This document shows positions 1-7,080 of a DNA stretch of 23,091 nucleotides, in pieces. The DNA comes from DATFWC01 sp045801465. GTDB taxonomy: Bacteria; Pseudomonadota; Alphaproteobacteria; Rhizobiales; Xanthobacteraceae. The translations under genes were made by a program, and so were the position numbers. The DNA lies in contig JBJMSU010000244.1 of the NCBI GenBank assembly GCA_045801465.1, forward strand, positions 1 through 23,091, read 5' to 3'. The stretch's first letter is position 1; every line of letters begins with the position of its first letter. Under the pieces are notes generated by a model. The model searched no databases. It had not been told where the DNA came from and saw only the letters and a list, made by a program, of their open reading frames with translations.

Positions 1-360
1 TTCGGCTGGCAGAAGCCCTGCTACCTGCTCGGCGAAGGCTATACCCGGACCTTCAAGGACTTGATGGAGACCACCGACTGGGACTCCTACGGCACCGGCC
101 GGTATGAGAAATGCGCCAACTGCATGGCGCATTGCGGCTACGAGCCGACCGCCGCCGATGCGGCGTTCTCCAACCCGCTGCGCGCCGCCTGGATCGCGCT
201 GCGCGGCGTGCGCACGGACGGTCCTTTTGCGCCGGAAATCGCCCTCGATGATCAGCGCCCGGCGCAGTACGTGTTCTCCGAACAGGTGCAGCAGAAGCTG
301 TCGGAGATCCGCGCCGCCGAAGCGGCCGCCAAGCTCGAGAAAACCGCGAACGCCGCGTAG
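1..360 (+). CDS. hpnH: HpnH, adenosyl-hopene transferase (C-terminal part)
   Basis: The frame is open from the first base and ends at TAG 358-360, so only the last 119 residues are present. HpnH is the radical SAM enzyme that joins a 5'-deoxyadenosyl group to diploptene, the first step of hopanoid side-chain synthesis. The visible part is the C-terminal domain of the family, including the cysteine-rich stretch EKCANCMAHCGYEPTA, followed by DQRPAQYVFSE. The radical SAM CxxxCxxC motif would lie upstream, outside the window. The last 20 residues are alanine-rich (AAEAAAKLEKTANAA) and are nearly copied at 1732..1791. The gene converges on the Sel1-repeat gene with a 7-nt gap. It is on the opposite strand from the other hpn genes here. 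Identification is from family memory and the strong hopanoid context. Confidence 0.9.
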   Translation, partial: FGWQKPCYLLGEGYTRTFKDLMETTDWDSYGTGRYEKCANCMAHCGYEPTAADAAFSNPLRAAWIALRGVRTDGPFAPEIALDDQRPAQYVFSEQVQQKLSEIRAAEAAAKLEKTANAA

Positions 361-367
361 GCGGAGA

Positions 368-1177
368 CTACGATGTCTCGCTGCCCTGCTGTGCCCGGGG
401 TCTCCACTCGCGCGCCAGCTTCTGCGCTTCGGCGATCTGCTCGCGCGTCAGCTTGCTCGCCACCACGTCGCGGCTCCTGACGGCAGAGCTGCGATGGCGG
501 GTGTCGGATGCCGGGAACTGGGCCACGGCGAGATTGAGCCACATGTGCGCCATGACGTTATCCTGCGGGACACCTTCGCCGGCGGCGTAAGCGAGCCCGA
601 GATTGTACTGGGCCTGCGCGTAGCCGCTGTCGGCGGCCAGCTGATACCATTTCGCCGCCTCGGCATGGTCCTGCGGCACGCCTTGACCTTCCGAATACAT
701 GAGCCCGAGGCGGAACTGGGCAGCAACGTCGCCCTGGCCGGCGGCGAGGCGAAACCATTTGACGGCTTCCGCTTCGTTCCGCAGCCCGGCGCGACCCGTA
801 TAGTAGATCAGCCCGAGGAGCGACTGGGCGCGGGCGTCACCCTGCTCGGCGAGCGGCCGCAAACGCCGCAGCGCGGTGGCTTGGTCGCCTTTTTCATAGG
901 CCACAAACGCGGCATTCGCAGGCTGAACCAGGCCGGCGAATCCGGCCGGGACCCGGTCAGCCATTGATTGCTTGATCGCGTCGCTATTGACGCCGAGGAC
1001 GAAGCCGAGCGTCAGAAGGACGACGCCACCAGCTGCCGTGAGCGCGCGTCTGATGCCCGAGCGCTGCGCCACGGTCCTGCACGAGTCGAGTGCCGCCCGC
1101 AACGCCTTCACCTGCTGCTCCAGGGCCGCCGGATCCGGCCGGCCTCTAGTCCGTCCGAAGCGAAACCGCCAAGCCAT
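368..1177 (-). CDS. Membrane-anchored Sel1-repeat (TPR-like) protein
   Basis: A 269-residue protein. It has a basic cytoplasmic N-terminus, a short possible helix (about 16-35) and one membrane segment at about 47-63 (VVLLTLGFVLGV). About three Sel1-like repeats follow at roughly 114-221, with signatures such as AQFRLGLMYSEGQGVPQD and AQYNLGLAYAAGEGVPQD. Sel1 repeats form alpha-solenoids that usually scaffold protein-protein contacts; here they would face the periplasm. The ATG at 1175-1177 is preferred over the TTG six bases upstream because AAGAGGAG lies at proper spacing before it. The partner is unknown. Its place between hpnH and hpnG suggests an envelope role, but that is only inference, and it may be an insertion into the locus. 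Confidence 0.8.
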   Translation of the reverse strand: MAWRFRFGRTRGRPDPAALEQQVKALRAALDSCRTVAQRSGIRRALTAAGGVVLLTLGFVLGVNSDAIKQSMADRVPAGFAGLVQPANAAFVAYEKGDQATALRRLRPLAEQGDARAQSLLGLIYYTGRAGLRNEAEAVKWFRLAAGQGDVAAQFRLGLMYSEGQGVPQDHAEAAKWYQLAADSGYAQAQYNLGLAYAAGEGVPQDNVMAHMWLNLAVAQFPASDTRHRSSAVRSRDVVASKLTREQIAEAQKLAREWRPRAQQGSETS

Positions 1178-1230
1178 GATCAACTCCTCTTGCCTCAGGT
1201 ACAGTCGCGTTCAATCGGATCAAAGGCGTC

Positions 1231-1467
1231 TCACCACACGGGCTCGTAGACCAACATCGCGCCACTCCGTCCGGCGTTGGTTGCCGGCGCGGTGGAGTCG
1301 GACGCTTCCGTATGAGCGGCGATCGCGTGATGGGTTTGCGCTGTATTGAATGCGGCCAATCCCGTGGCAACAAGTGCCGCCGCGAGGATCACGCCGATCA
1401 GCCTGTTTGGCTTGATGGCGCAGAGGAAGGACGGCCGGTCCTGCGATAATCTGTGGTAAGCAATCAT
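1231..1467 (-). CDS. Small hypothetical membrane protein (78 aa)
   Basis: I do not recognise a family. The product has about 22 polar residues, one hydrophobic segment at about 23-40 (LIGVILAAALVATGLAAF), then a polar Ala/Thr/Ser-rich tail ending MLVYEPVW. This could be a single-pass anchor or an uncleaved signal sequence. AGAGAAG precedes the ATG by four bases. Upstream lie two 16-bp operator-like palindromes (1512..1550) that overlap a plausible promoter, which supports real and regulated expression. It precedes the Sel1-repeat gene on the same strand with about 50 bp between them, so the two may be co-transcribed. Without homology support this remains a likely but unproven gene. Confidence 0.5.
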   Translation of the reverse strand: MIAYHRLSQDRPSFLCAIKPNRLIGVILAAALVATGLAAFNTAQTHHAIAAHTEASDSTAPATNAGRSGAMLVYEPVW

Positions 1468-1498
1468 GACACTTCTCTGTTCGGAGCTTCTGTTGCGC

Positions 1499-1526
1499 TT
1501 TATATAGCATAGTTACTGACCGGTAA
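1499..1526 (-). promoter_or_regulatory. Candidate promoter of the 78-aa gene
   Basis: On the minus strand TTACCG (1521-1526) is followed after 16 bases by TATAAA (1499-1504), placed about 35 bp before the start codon at 1467. The -35 lies inside the first operator-like palindrome. This is a pattern match only. Confidence 0.35.
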
Positions 1527-1550
1527 CACCCGGAGATACCGATCAGTAAC
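1512..1550. promoter_or_regulatory. Paired operator-like palindromes
   Basis: GTTACTGACCGGTAAC (1512-1527) and GATACCGATCAGTAAC (1535-1550) are inverted copies of each other, matching at 14 of 16 positions, with centres 23 bp apart. Each is also partly palindromic by itself, with GTTAC/GTAAC ends in the first. This resembles TetR-family operator pairs bound on successive helical turns. No regulator gene is adjacent. A hairpin in RNA is possible, but no T-run follows, so a terminator is unlikely. Confidence 0.45.
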
Positions 1551-1719
1551 ATCCATTTGAACAGCTGCGCTCGCCAAGGCCCGTGTTGTTTTCATAAAGT
1601 GAATGTAGAACAAATGGTTGCGCCATAATCCTGAGTGAGTGCAACAGGTTTTCTCGCAAATGCGGCCACACGTTGAGGTAAGCGCCAGGGCGGGAATTGT
1701 GGGTTCAGGGCGCAGAGGG

Positions 1720-1791
1720 GTGCCGAACCTAACGGGGATCGGCGCCACCGAAGCCAAAGCCAAGCTCGAGCAGGCTGCGAACGCGGCGTAG
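1720..1791 (+). repeat. Near-copy of the hpnH 3' end, antisense to the hpnG 3' end
   Basis: Bases 1732-1791 align without gaps to 301-360, matching at 47 of 60 positions, with the two TAG stops in register. Read on the plus strand the copy gives TEAKAKLEQAANAA-stop against AEAAAKLEKTANAA-stop in HpnH. Similarity fades upstream of about 1720. The same bases encode the last residues of HpnG on the other strand. The two copies bracket the Sel1 and 78-aa genes as imperfect direct repeats. They may be a relic of a duplication or insertion, though alanine-rich, GC-rich sequence could inflate the match. Confidence 0.5.
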
Positions 1792-2499
1792 GCTGGCAAA
1801 AGCGATCCTGGCGTCGTGCCCGGCCTTGATCAGCAGGGGGATTTGCTTCGGGTTGCGCGCCACGCTGGCGCAGATGGCCGGCAGATCGAGGCGGCCGTTC
1901 GGCCGCGTCGCGCGCATGGCCAGTTGCGGCAGGCTGCGCTCGGCCGGGTCGCTGATCACGCGCACCGCACAGACCGGAAGGCCGGCAGCCGCGCCGAAAC
2001 TCGCCGCCACGTGGGATTCCATGTCGACGGCGGCGGCTCCGGTGGCCCGCCACAGGGTTGCCTTCATGGCCGCCTCGATTACCGGCGCATTGGTCCCGGC
2101 AATGGTCGCGCACACTGCCTTGCCGTTGCGGCTCAGGCGATCAGTGAGTGCGCGCGCCAGCGCAGGCGCGAGCGGCAAGATCTCGGTGTCGGACTTGATC
2201 TCGCTCGCCACCACGATATCGCCCGGCCGCAGCGCCGGATCGAGCGCTCCGGAAATGCCGAAGCTCACCACGGCGGAGTAACGGCTGGGGTTGAGCACCC
2301 GAAGCAGCGCACGCAGGCGTGCGGGATCGCAGGCGCTGCACACGACGTCGACTCCCGGGCCGGCCGCAATGCGTGCTTCCAGCGCCAAGCCGGTCACGGC
2401 CAGGATCGGCTTGAACTCGCAATCGCTGCTCAAGACGACAGAGGTGCGGCTTTCCGGAGAGGACCAATCGGCATCTATCGCGGCGGCAACGCTGTTCAT
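1729..2499 (-). CDS. hpnG: HpnG, hopanoid-associated nucleoside phosphorylase
   Basis: A 256-residue member of the purine nucleoside phosphorylase/5'-methylthioadenosine nucleosidase superfamily. HpnG removes adenine from adenosylhopane, the HpnH product, giving a ribosyl (phosphoribosyl) hopane that becomes bacteriohopanetetrol. Visible family features are the N-terminal strand PILAVTGLALEARIA (31-45), the segment FGISGALDPALRPGDIV (80-96) and AAVDMESHVAA (156-166), where the Met-Glu pair of this superfamily contacts the ribose. ATG 2499 is chosen because family homology begins shortly after it. No strong ribosome site is visible, so a start a few codons later cannot be excluded. It lies downstream of shc on the same strand, separated by two envelope genes, and its 3' end carries the antisense hpnH-like tail. 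Confidence 0.88.
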   Translation of the reverse strand: MNSVAAAIDADWSSPESRTSVVLSSDCEFKPILAVTGLALEARIAAGPGVDVVCSACDPARLRALLRVLNPSRYSAVVSFGISGALDPALRPGDIVVASEIKSDTEILPLAPALARALTDRLSRNGKAVCATIAGTNAPVIEAAMKATLWRATGAAAVDMESHVAASFGAAAGLPVCAVRVISDPAERSLPQLAMRATRPNGRLDLPAICASVARNPKQIPLLIKAGHDARIAFASLRRVRSLLELGFGFGGADPR

Positions 2500-2951
2500 G
2501 TGTATGCGAGCTGTCCGGGTGTCGTCACGGCTGTTTGTGCAAGGGTTATGCCAAGCATCCCGATTCCGGGTGCGCCCTACCTTCCTAAACTGAATGGGCG
2601 AGGACAAGCAACTCGCGTGGTGCCTCGCCGAAATCATGAGGACAACACCAGCATGCGTTGGCGCTGCCAGAGCGGCATCCGATGGCCCAATGTCAATTTG
2701 TCGTTAACAATTTCTCGCCGTCATGCCGGCCGAGCCATGGCAACAGCGCCCGCCAGGGCTGGCCTGGCCATCCTTCACTGCCGCAACCGAGACGAAACGT
2801 GGTTGCCCCGTACAGGAGCCCACCCTCACGGCATGCCGTTCAGTTCAGGCTAAGGTTATCAATTCCGACTCGGTATATTTGAGCCAATTCCGTTTACGGT
2901 CGAGCAAAGCGGATGAGCAAGTATTCCCCCAAATTCTGGGGGATGCTCACC
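2500..2951. other. Non-coding divergent region between hpnG and rlpA-like gene
   Basis: About 450 bp with no convincing gene on either strand; open frames here lack ribosome sites and recognisable residues. It should hold the promoters of hpnG (minus) and the RlpA-like gene (plus), but no confident -35/-10 pair was found. Around 2723-2790 there is sequence loosely like the CGTCATGGCCGG-type dispersed repeat seen at 21710, too degenerate to call. Confidence 0.5.
2925..2943 (+). promoter_or_regulatory. Hairpin enclosing the likely ribosome site of the RlpA-like gene
   Basis: TCCCCC (2925-2930) and GGGGGA (2938-2943) form a perfect 6-bp stem around the loop AAATTCT. The GGGGG is the only good Shine-Dalgarno-like run before ATG 2952, nine bases away. 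The hairpin could therefore hide the ribosome site. If translation starts at ATG 2913 instead, the stem is within coding sequence. Confidence 0.35.
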
Positions 2952-3794
2952 ATGCCATACCCACACGGTCTGCTGCTGCGACGTTCGCGCAACCGCTCTG
3001 CCGGTTGTCGCGTCACCACGGGCGTGCTGATCGCCTTGGTAGCCGGGACGGTCGAACTCGGCGGCGACGGCGTCTCCTCTGTGCCGCAGCGCACGATGCA
3101 GGACGCGGCCGCTCCGGCCGGGATTGTCGCCACAGCTGCGGATGATGCGCAGGGCAGTGCCAGTGGTCCCGCGCGAGAAACCTGGACCGTTGCGGCGGCA
3201 GAACAGGTTGCCGACGCCGGCGACGACATCGTCGGCAGCGTGCGCCGCAAACACGGCCGCAAAGCATCGCTGCAGCACCGCGCCAAAGCGGCGGCCGCGA
3301 AAAAAGCCGCCGCTGCGAAAAAGGCCAAACTCCACGCCATGTTCCGGCAGGATGCCAAGGACAGGAAGGCCGGCAAGCATGGCTTCGAGGGGATCGCCAG
3401 CTTCTACAGCTACGATACGCAGACCGCGAGCGGCGAGAAGTTCGATCCGCGCGCGATGGTGGCGGCGCACCGGACCCTGCCATTCGGCACGTGGATCCGC
3501 GTCACCGACCTGGACACCGCGCAGTCCGTCACGGTGCGGGTGAACGACCGCGGTCCCTACATCGACGGGCGTATCGTCGATCTGACCACTGCTGGAGCCG
3601 AGTCGCTCGGGATCACCACGCGCGGACTGGCGAAGGTGAAGGTCGAACTGGTCGACGCCCCGGCGAGTCCGGTTCTGGTCGCGCAAAACTCCGATTCGGG
3701 CTCCGCGTCTTGCGTAGACGAGAATCCGGCAAAACCGCACTCCCTGATGCTCGTGACCGAGCGGCTCTCCGGGCGCGCAGAAGCAACCCAGTGA
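2952..3794 (+). CDS. RlpA-like septal ring lytic transglycosylase (double-psi beta-barrel)
   Basis: A 280-residue exported protein. The N-terminus is basic, then hydrophobic (GVLIALVAGTVEL), consistent with a signal or anchor. No lipobox cysteine follows, so it is not an RlpA-type lipoprotein. An Ala/Lys-rich linker (AKAAAAKKAAAAKKA) precedes the RlpA double-psi beta-barrel at about residues 138-238, with EGIASFYSYDTQTASGE, AHRTLPFGTWIRVTD and VRVNDRGPYIDGRIVDL. RlpA proteins cleave peptidoglycan glycan strands lacking stem peptides or bind the septum; enzymatic activity here is inferred. No SPOR domain is present. In-frame ATGs at 2913 and 2943 are alternatives. 2952 is preferred because GGGGG precedes it at nine bases. 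It converges on the ClpP-like/SH3 gene, leaving 45 bp between the stops. Confidence 0.82.
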   Translation: MPYPHGLLLRRSRNRSAGCRVTTGVLIALVAGTVELGGDGVSSVPQRTMQDAAAPAGIVATAADDAQGSASGPARETWTVAAAEQVADAGDDIVGSVRRKHGRKASLQHRAKAAAAKKAAAAKKAKLHAMFRQDAKDRKAGKHGFEGIASFYSYDTQTASGEKFDPRAMVAAHRTLPFGTWIRVTDLDTAQSVTVRVNDRGPYIDGRIVDLTTAGAESLGITTRGLAKVKVELVDAPASPVLVAQNSDSGSASCVDENPAKPHSLMLVTERLSGRAEATQ

Positions 3795-3839
3795 AGCTCG
3801 CCGATCTGTCGGTCATAGCGCGGTTGAGCGTCAGCGGGG

Positions 3840-4946
3840 CTATTCCGAGACGCCATTCAGGAAAGCGGCATTGACCCAGCCCGAGGTGCCCTCGTGGACC
3901 ACCTCGCACCAGGTCTTGCCGTCGTCCATCCGGCGACACTCGCCGACGGTCACCTCGCTGTTGGTCGGCATCGCGCGCACGACATCGGAATCCCGGCCGG
4001 GCGCCGTGCGCAGATTGAGGCTGGTCGATGTGCGCGCGCGTTTGGCCTGCGGCTGCGGTGCCGGGCTATCCGTCAAGATACGCAGGTAAAGGCCGTTCAC
4101 ATATCCGAGCTTGCCCTGGTAGCTGACAAGGCACCAAGGTGCGCCGAACATACGAACCCGGCAACTGTCCTCGATGGTCACGACCGCCTTCTCGGGAATG
4201 ACCATGATCGTCGAGGAAAAAGGCCTGTCACGGTTCAGCGGCAGACCCATTCCAAGGATCGTGCCGACCACCGCCCTGATTTGTGGACGACCCTGCGGCG
4301 ACGTCGGGGATGAAGGCGAGGCCGGCGATGGCGGCACGCGTGGGGTCGCCTGTAGCGCCGGTTGTGCGGGAACCGGGATCGTCCGCGGCGGCTGCATTGT
4401 CTCCATCGTGAGACCCCAGGCTTTCGCACGATCGTCGGTCAGCCACGCCATCTCCGTGGGGCCGGCGGAGGTCATGGCAAAGATCGCTTTGGCGCTTAAG
4501 CCGAGTTCGTTCAAATACGCACCGACGAGAGCATTGCCCGCACCGCTTTCCCGGCCGGTGCTCCTGTTGTAGGCAGCGTGGAAGCCGACGCGGGCATTGC
4601 TTTCGAGAGTTCGTGGCTTGCCGGCGAGCCAGATGAGCGCACACGCGCTTGCGCACATGCGATTGCCCGGGACGAACGTGGTCATCGCGTGCTTGCGGAT
4701 CGATTTGCCCATCTCCATCGCGGGCCACGGATTGCCGCCGGGACTGATGAGGGTGACGATCACATTTCGCCGGCTGGCCGTTTTTTGTTCGAATGCCTTC
4801 TCGTCGCCGAGATTGAGTTCGCCGACCACATCGACGAACACGCGCCCGCTCGCATCGGGTTCATGAACCGTGATCGTCGCGGCGTGACTCTCGCGGGTGA
4901 GACTGATCGCGGCCGCAACAAGAGCAACCTTTACGGACCAGCGCAT
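3840..4946 (-). CDS. Periplasmic ClpP-like protease/SH3-domain protein
   Basis: A 368-residue exported protein with a signal peptide (MRWSVKVALVAAAISL...SHAA, about 1-22). Residues about 24-190 resemble the periplasmic ClpP-like family (COG3904 type). SPGGN (68-72) matches the oxyanion/hydrophobic strand, Ser100 in CASACALIWLAG is the likely nucleophile, and His123 in ARVGFHAAY is the likely base. A Pro/Ser/Thr-rich linker (about 196-230) leads to two SH3-like segments, the last with LNLRTAPGRDSDVV and GWVNAAFLNG. SH3b domains often bind peptidoglycan or peptides. ATG 4946 is chosen for GGGGGG five bases upstream and for the signal peptide. It follows shc on the same strand after about 150 bp and may be its own unit. 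Substrate unknown. Confidence 0.75.
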   Translation of the reverse strand: MRWSVKVALVAAAISLTRESHAATITVHEPDASGRVFVDVVGELNLGDEKAFEQKTASRRNVIVTLISPGGNPWPAMEMGKSIRKHAMTTFVPGNRMCASACALIWLAGKPRTLESNARVGFHAAYNRSTGRESGAGNALVGAYLNELGLSAKAIFAMTSAGPTEMAWLTDDRAKAWGLTMETMQPPRTIPVPAQPALQATPRVPPSPASPSSPTSPQGRPQIRAVVGTILGMGLPLNRDRPFSSTIMVIPEKAVVTIEDSCRVRMFGAPWCLVSYQGKLGYVNGLYLRILTDSPAPQPQAKRARTSTSLNLRTAPGRDSDVVRAMPTNSEVTVGECRRMDDGKTWCEVVHEGTSGWVNAAFLNGVSE

Positions 4947-5097
4947 GATTGCCCCCCAAAGGCTAATCAAGGTGCGCTCGACATTGCCGCGCGGTCCGTC
5001 GCTCGACTGTGACGGAGGTCACAAATTCGGGCGTGAGTGAAGCTTCGGCCCTGGCTTTCGCTCAGCGGCCTATAGGCCCATGCAGAGCCATGGACGC

Positions 5098-7080
5098 CTA
5101 CATGCCGAAGGCCACGCAACGGTTGTTGCCGGTGCGCAGGTTGCGATAGCGCGCAAGCGCCCACAGGGGGAAGAATTTCGCATAGCCGTGGTAGCGCAGG
5201 TAGAACACGCGCGGGAACCCGGTTGCCGTGTAGCGCTCCTCGGCCCAGGTGCCGTCCTGGCCCTGGGTATCGGCGAGGTAACGGATGCCGCGCGCGACCG
5301 CCGGATGGTCCACCTCGCCGGCGGCCATGAGACCGAGCAGGGCCCAGGCGGTCTGCGATGCGGTGCTCGGCGCGCGCTCGTAGCCGCGGTAGTCGAGCTT
5401 GTAGCTCGTGCCGTCCTCGCCCCATCCGCCGTCGGGATTTTGAATCGCCGCGAGCCAGTCGACAGCCTTGCGCACCTCCGGCGCCCTGCGATCGATGCCG
5501 CACGCATTGAGCGCGCATAACACCGACCAGGTGCCGTAGATGTAGTTCATGCCCCAGCGGCCGTACCAGCTGCCATCCTCGCGCTGGTCGCGGCGCAGCC
5601 AGTCGATGGCCGCTTTCATCGCCGGCGTGTTTTCCGGCGTGCCGCCGAGCTGGGCCAGCATCGAGACACAGCGGCCGGTCAGATCGGCGGACGGCGGGTC
5701 GAGCAGGGCGCCATGGTCCGCGAACGGGATGTTGTTGAGATAGTCGTAGGCGTTGTCGGCATCGAAGGCGCCCCAGCCGCCGTCGCGGCTCTGCAGTCCG
5801 GCGACCCATTCCCGGCCGCGCTCGATTGCAGGGCGGAAGCGATCCGGATCCGAGCCGGCGAGACCGGCGGCGCGGTCCATCGCCATCGCGACCACGGCGG
5901 TATCGTCGAGATCCGGGTAATACGCGTTGGCGTATTGAAATGCCCAGCCGCCCGGACGCACGTCGGGCCGTGCCTCCGCCCAGTCGCCGACCACGTCCAG
6001 CACCTGCAGGGGCTCCAGCCATTCGAGCCCCTTGATGGCTCCTTGCGTGGCCTCGCTGCCCCCGACCTCCAACAGCGCATGGCAAGTCAGCGCCGTATCC
6101 CACACCGGAGATACGCAGGGTTGGCAATAGGCCTCATGGTCCTTGATGACGAGGAGCTTATCGATCGACTTGCGCGCGATCACGAGATCCGGATGGTCCG
6201 GCGGATAGCCGAGAACGTCGAACATCATCACGCTGTTGGCCATGGCCGGATAGATCGCGCCGAGACCCTCCTCGCCGTTGAGCCGTTGGGTAACGAATTC
6301 GACCGCCTTGTCGATTGCGCGTTGGCGCGTGCGCGCCGGAAACAACGGCTCGGCCGCGCGCAGGATGATGTCGATCGCACGAAACAGGAGGAACCAGGAC
6401 CACTTCTGATGCGGAGCTTTCGATTTGGCCCCGATGCTCTTCGGATTGTGCGTGAAAAGCTCGTCGATGCGGATTCCTTTAGGGTTCTTGGCCTTGGGCT
6501 TGAGCGCCTGGAGGACCAACAGCGGCACGATCACCGTGCGTCCCCAGTAGGAAATCTTCGACAGGTGGAACGGAAACCACTTGGGCAGCAGCATGATCTC
6601 GACCGGCATCACCGGCACGGCGCGCCAGGAGACGATGTCGAACTGGGCGAGCAGCACGCGCGTGAACACGTTCGAATGCAGGGCGCCGCCGCGCTTGAGG
6701 ATGGCCTCGCGCGCCCGGAGCATGTGCTCGGCATCTGGCGCGTGGCCGATCATCTTGAGCGCGAAGTAGGCCTTCACGCTGGCGCTCATGTCGAAGTCGC
6801 CGTCATGGAACAGCGGCCATCCGCCGTCCGCGCGCTGGGTGCGCATGAGGTAGGCGGCGATCTTTGCTTCGAGCTCGGCGTCGACCGGCTCGGCGCGGTA
6901 ATGGCGCAGCAGCACGTACTCCGCCGGGATCGTGGCATCGGCCTCGAGCTCGAATACCCAATGGCCGTCGGGTTGCTGGCGTTCGAGCAGCGCCTGGGTG
7001 GCGGCTTCGATGCGCTGCTCGAGCGCCGGCTCGGCATTCGCTGCCGGGGACGCAGCCCGAAGAGCGATATCGTTCATCAT
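5098..7080 (-). CDS. shc: Squalene-hopene cyclase
   Basis: A 660-residue class II triterpene cyclase that turns squalene into hopene and diplopterol, acting as a membrane-embedded monotopic enzyme. The catalytic acid motif DLDDTA is present near residue 390. Several QW repeats are visible: QQPDGHW and QRADGGW near the N-terminus, then QSRDGGWGAFD, QREDGSWYGRWG, QNPDGGWGED and QGQDGTW. The length is normal for the family. The start ATG 7078-7080 overlaps the hpnE stop as ATGA, and AGGA lies five bases upstream, so translation is coupled. It is the last gene of the hpnO-B-C-D-E-shc operon. The open frame continues upstream only because GC-rich sequence lacks stops. Confidence 0.97.
   Translation of the reverse strand: MMNDIALRAASPAANAEPALEQRIEAATQALLERQQPDGHWVFELEADATIPAEYVLLRHYRAEPVDAELEAKIAAYLMRTQRADGGWPLFHDGDFDMSASVKAYFALKMIGHAPDAEHMLRAREAILKRGGALHSNVFTRVLLAQFDIVSWRAVPVMPVEIMLLPKWFPFHLSKISYWGRTVIVPLLVLQALKPKAKNPKGIRIDELFTHNPKSIGAKSKAPHQKWSWFLLFRAIDIILRAAEPLFPARTRQRAIDKAVEFVTQRLNGEEGLGAIYPAMANSVMMFDVLGYPPDHPDLVIARKSIDKLLVIKDHEAYCQPCVSPVWDTALTCHALLEVGGSEATQGAIKGLEWLEPLQVLDVVGDWAEARPDVRPGGWAFQYANAYYPDLDDTAVVAMAMDRAAGLAGSDPDRFRPAIERGREWVAGLQSRDGGWGAFDADNAYDYLNNIPFADHGALLDPPSADLTGRCVSMLAQLGGTPENTPAMKAAIDWLRRDQREDGSWYGRWGMNYIYGTWSVLCALNACGIDRRAPEVRKAVDWLAAIQNPDGGWGEDGTSYKLDYRGYERAPSTASQTAWALLGLMAAGEVDHPAVARGIRYLADTQGQDGTWAEERYTATGFPRVFYLRYHGYAKFFPLWALARYRNLRTGNNRCVAFGM

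Noticed and set aside
104..967. Long plus-strand open frame opposite the Sel1 gene
   Set aside because: Arginine/proline-rich shadow of GC-rich coding sequence with no ribosome site or recognisable domain.
1500..1799. Minus-strand 99-aa frame below hpnG
   Set aside because: It overlaps the hpnG 3' end in another frame and its middle is low in family-like residues; its first part is only the antisense of the hpnH-like tail.
2700..2800. Degenerate copy of the CGTCATGGCCGGGC repeat
   Set aside because: Only short scattered matches and no convincing paired arms.
5070..5081. Perfect 12-bp palindrome GGCCTATAGGCC after shc
   Set aside because: Too short for a terminator, with no T-run; no partner copy seen. 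Probably chance.
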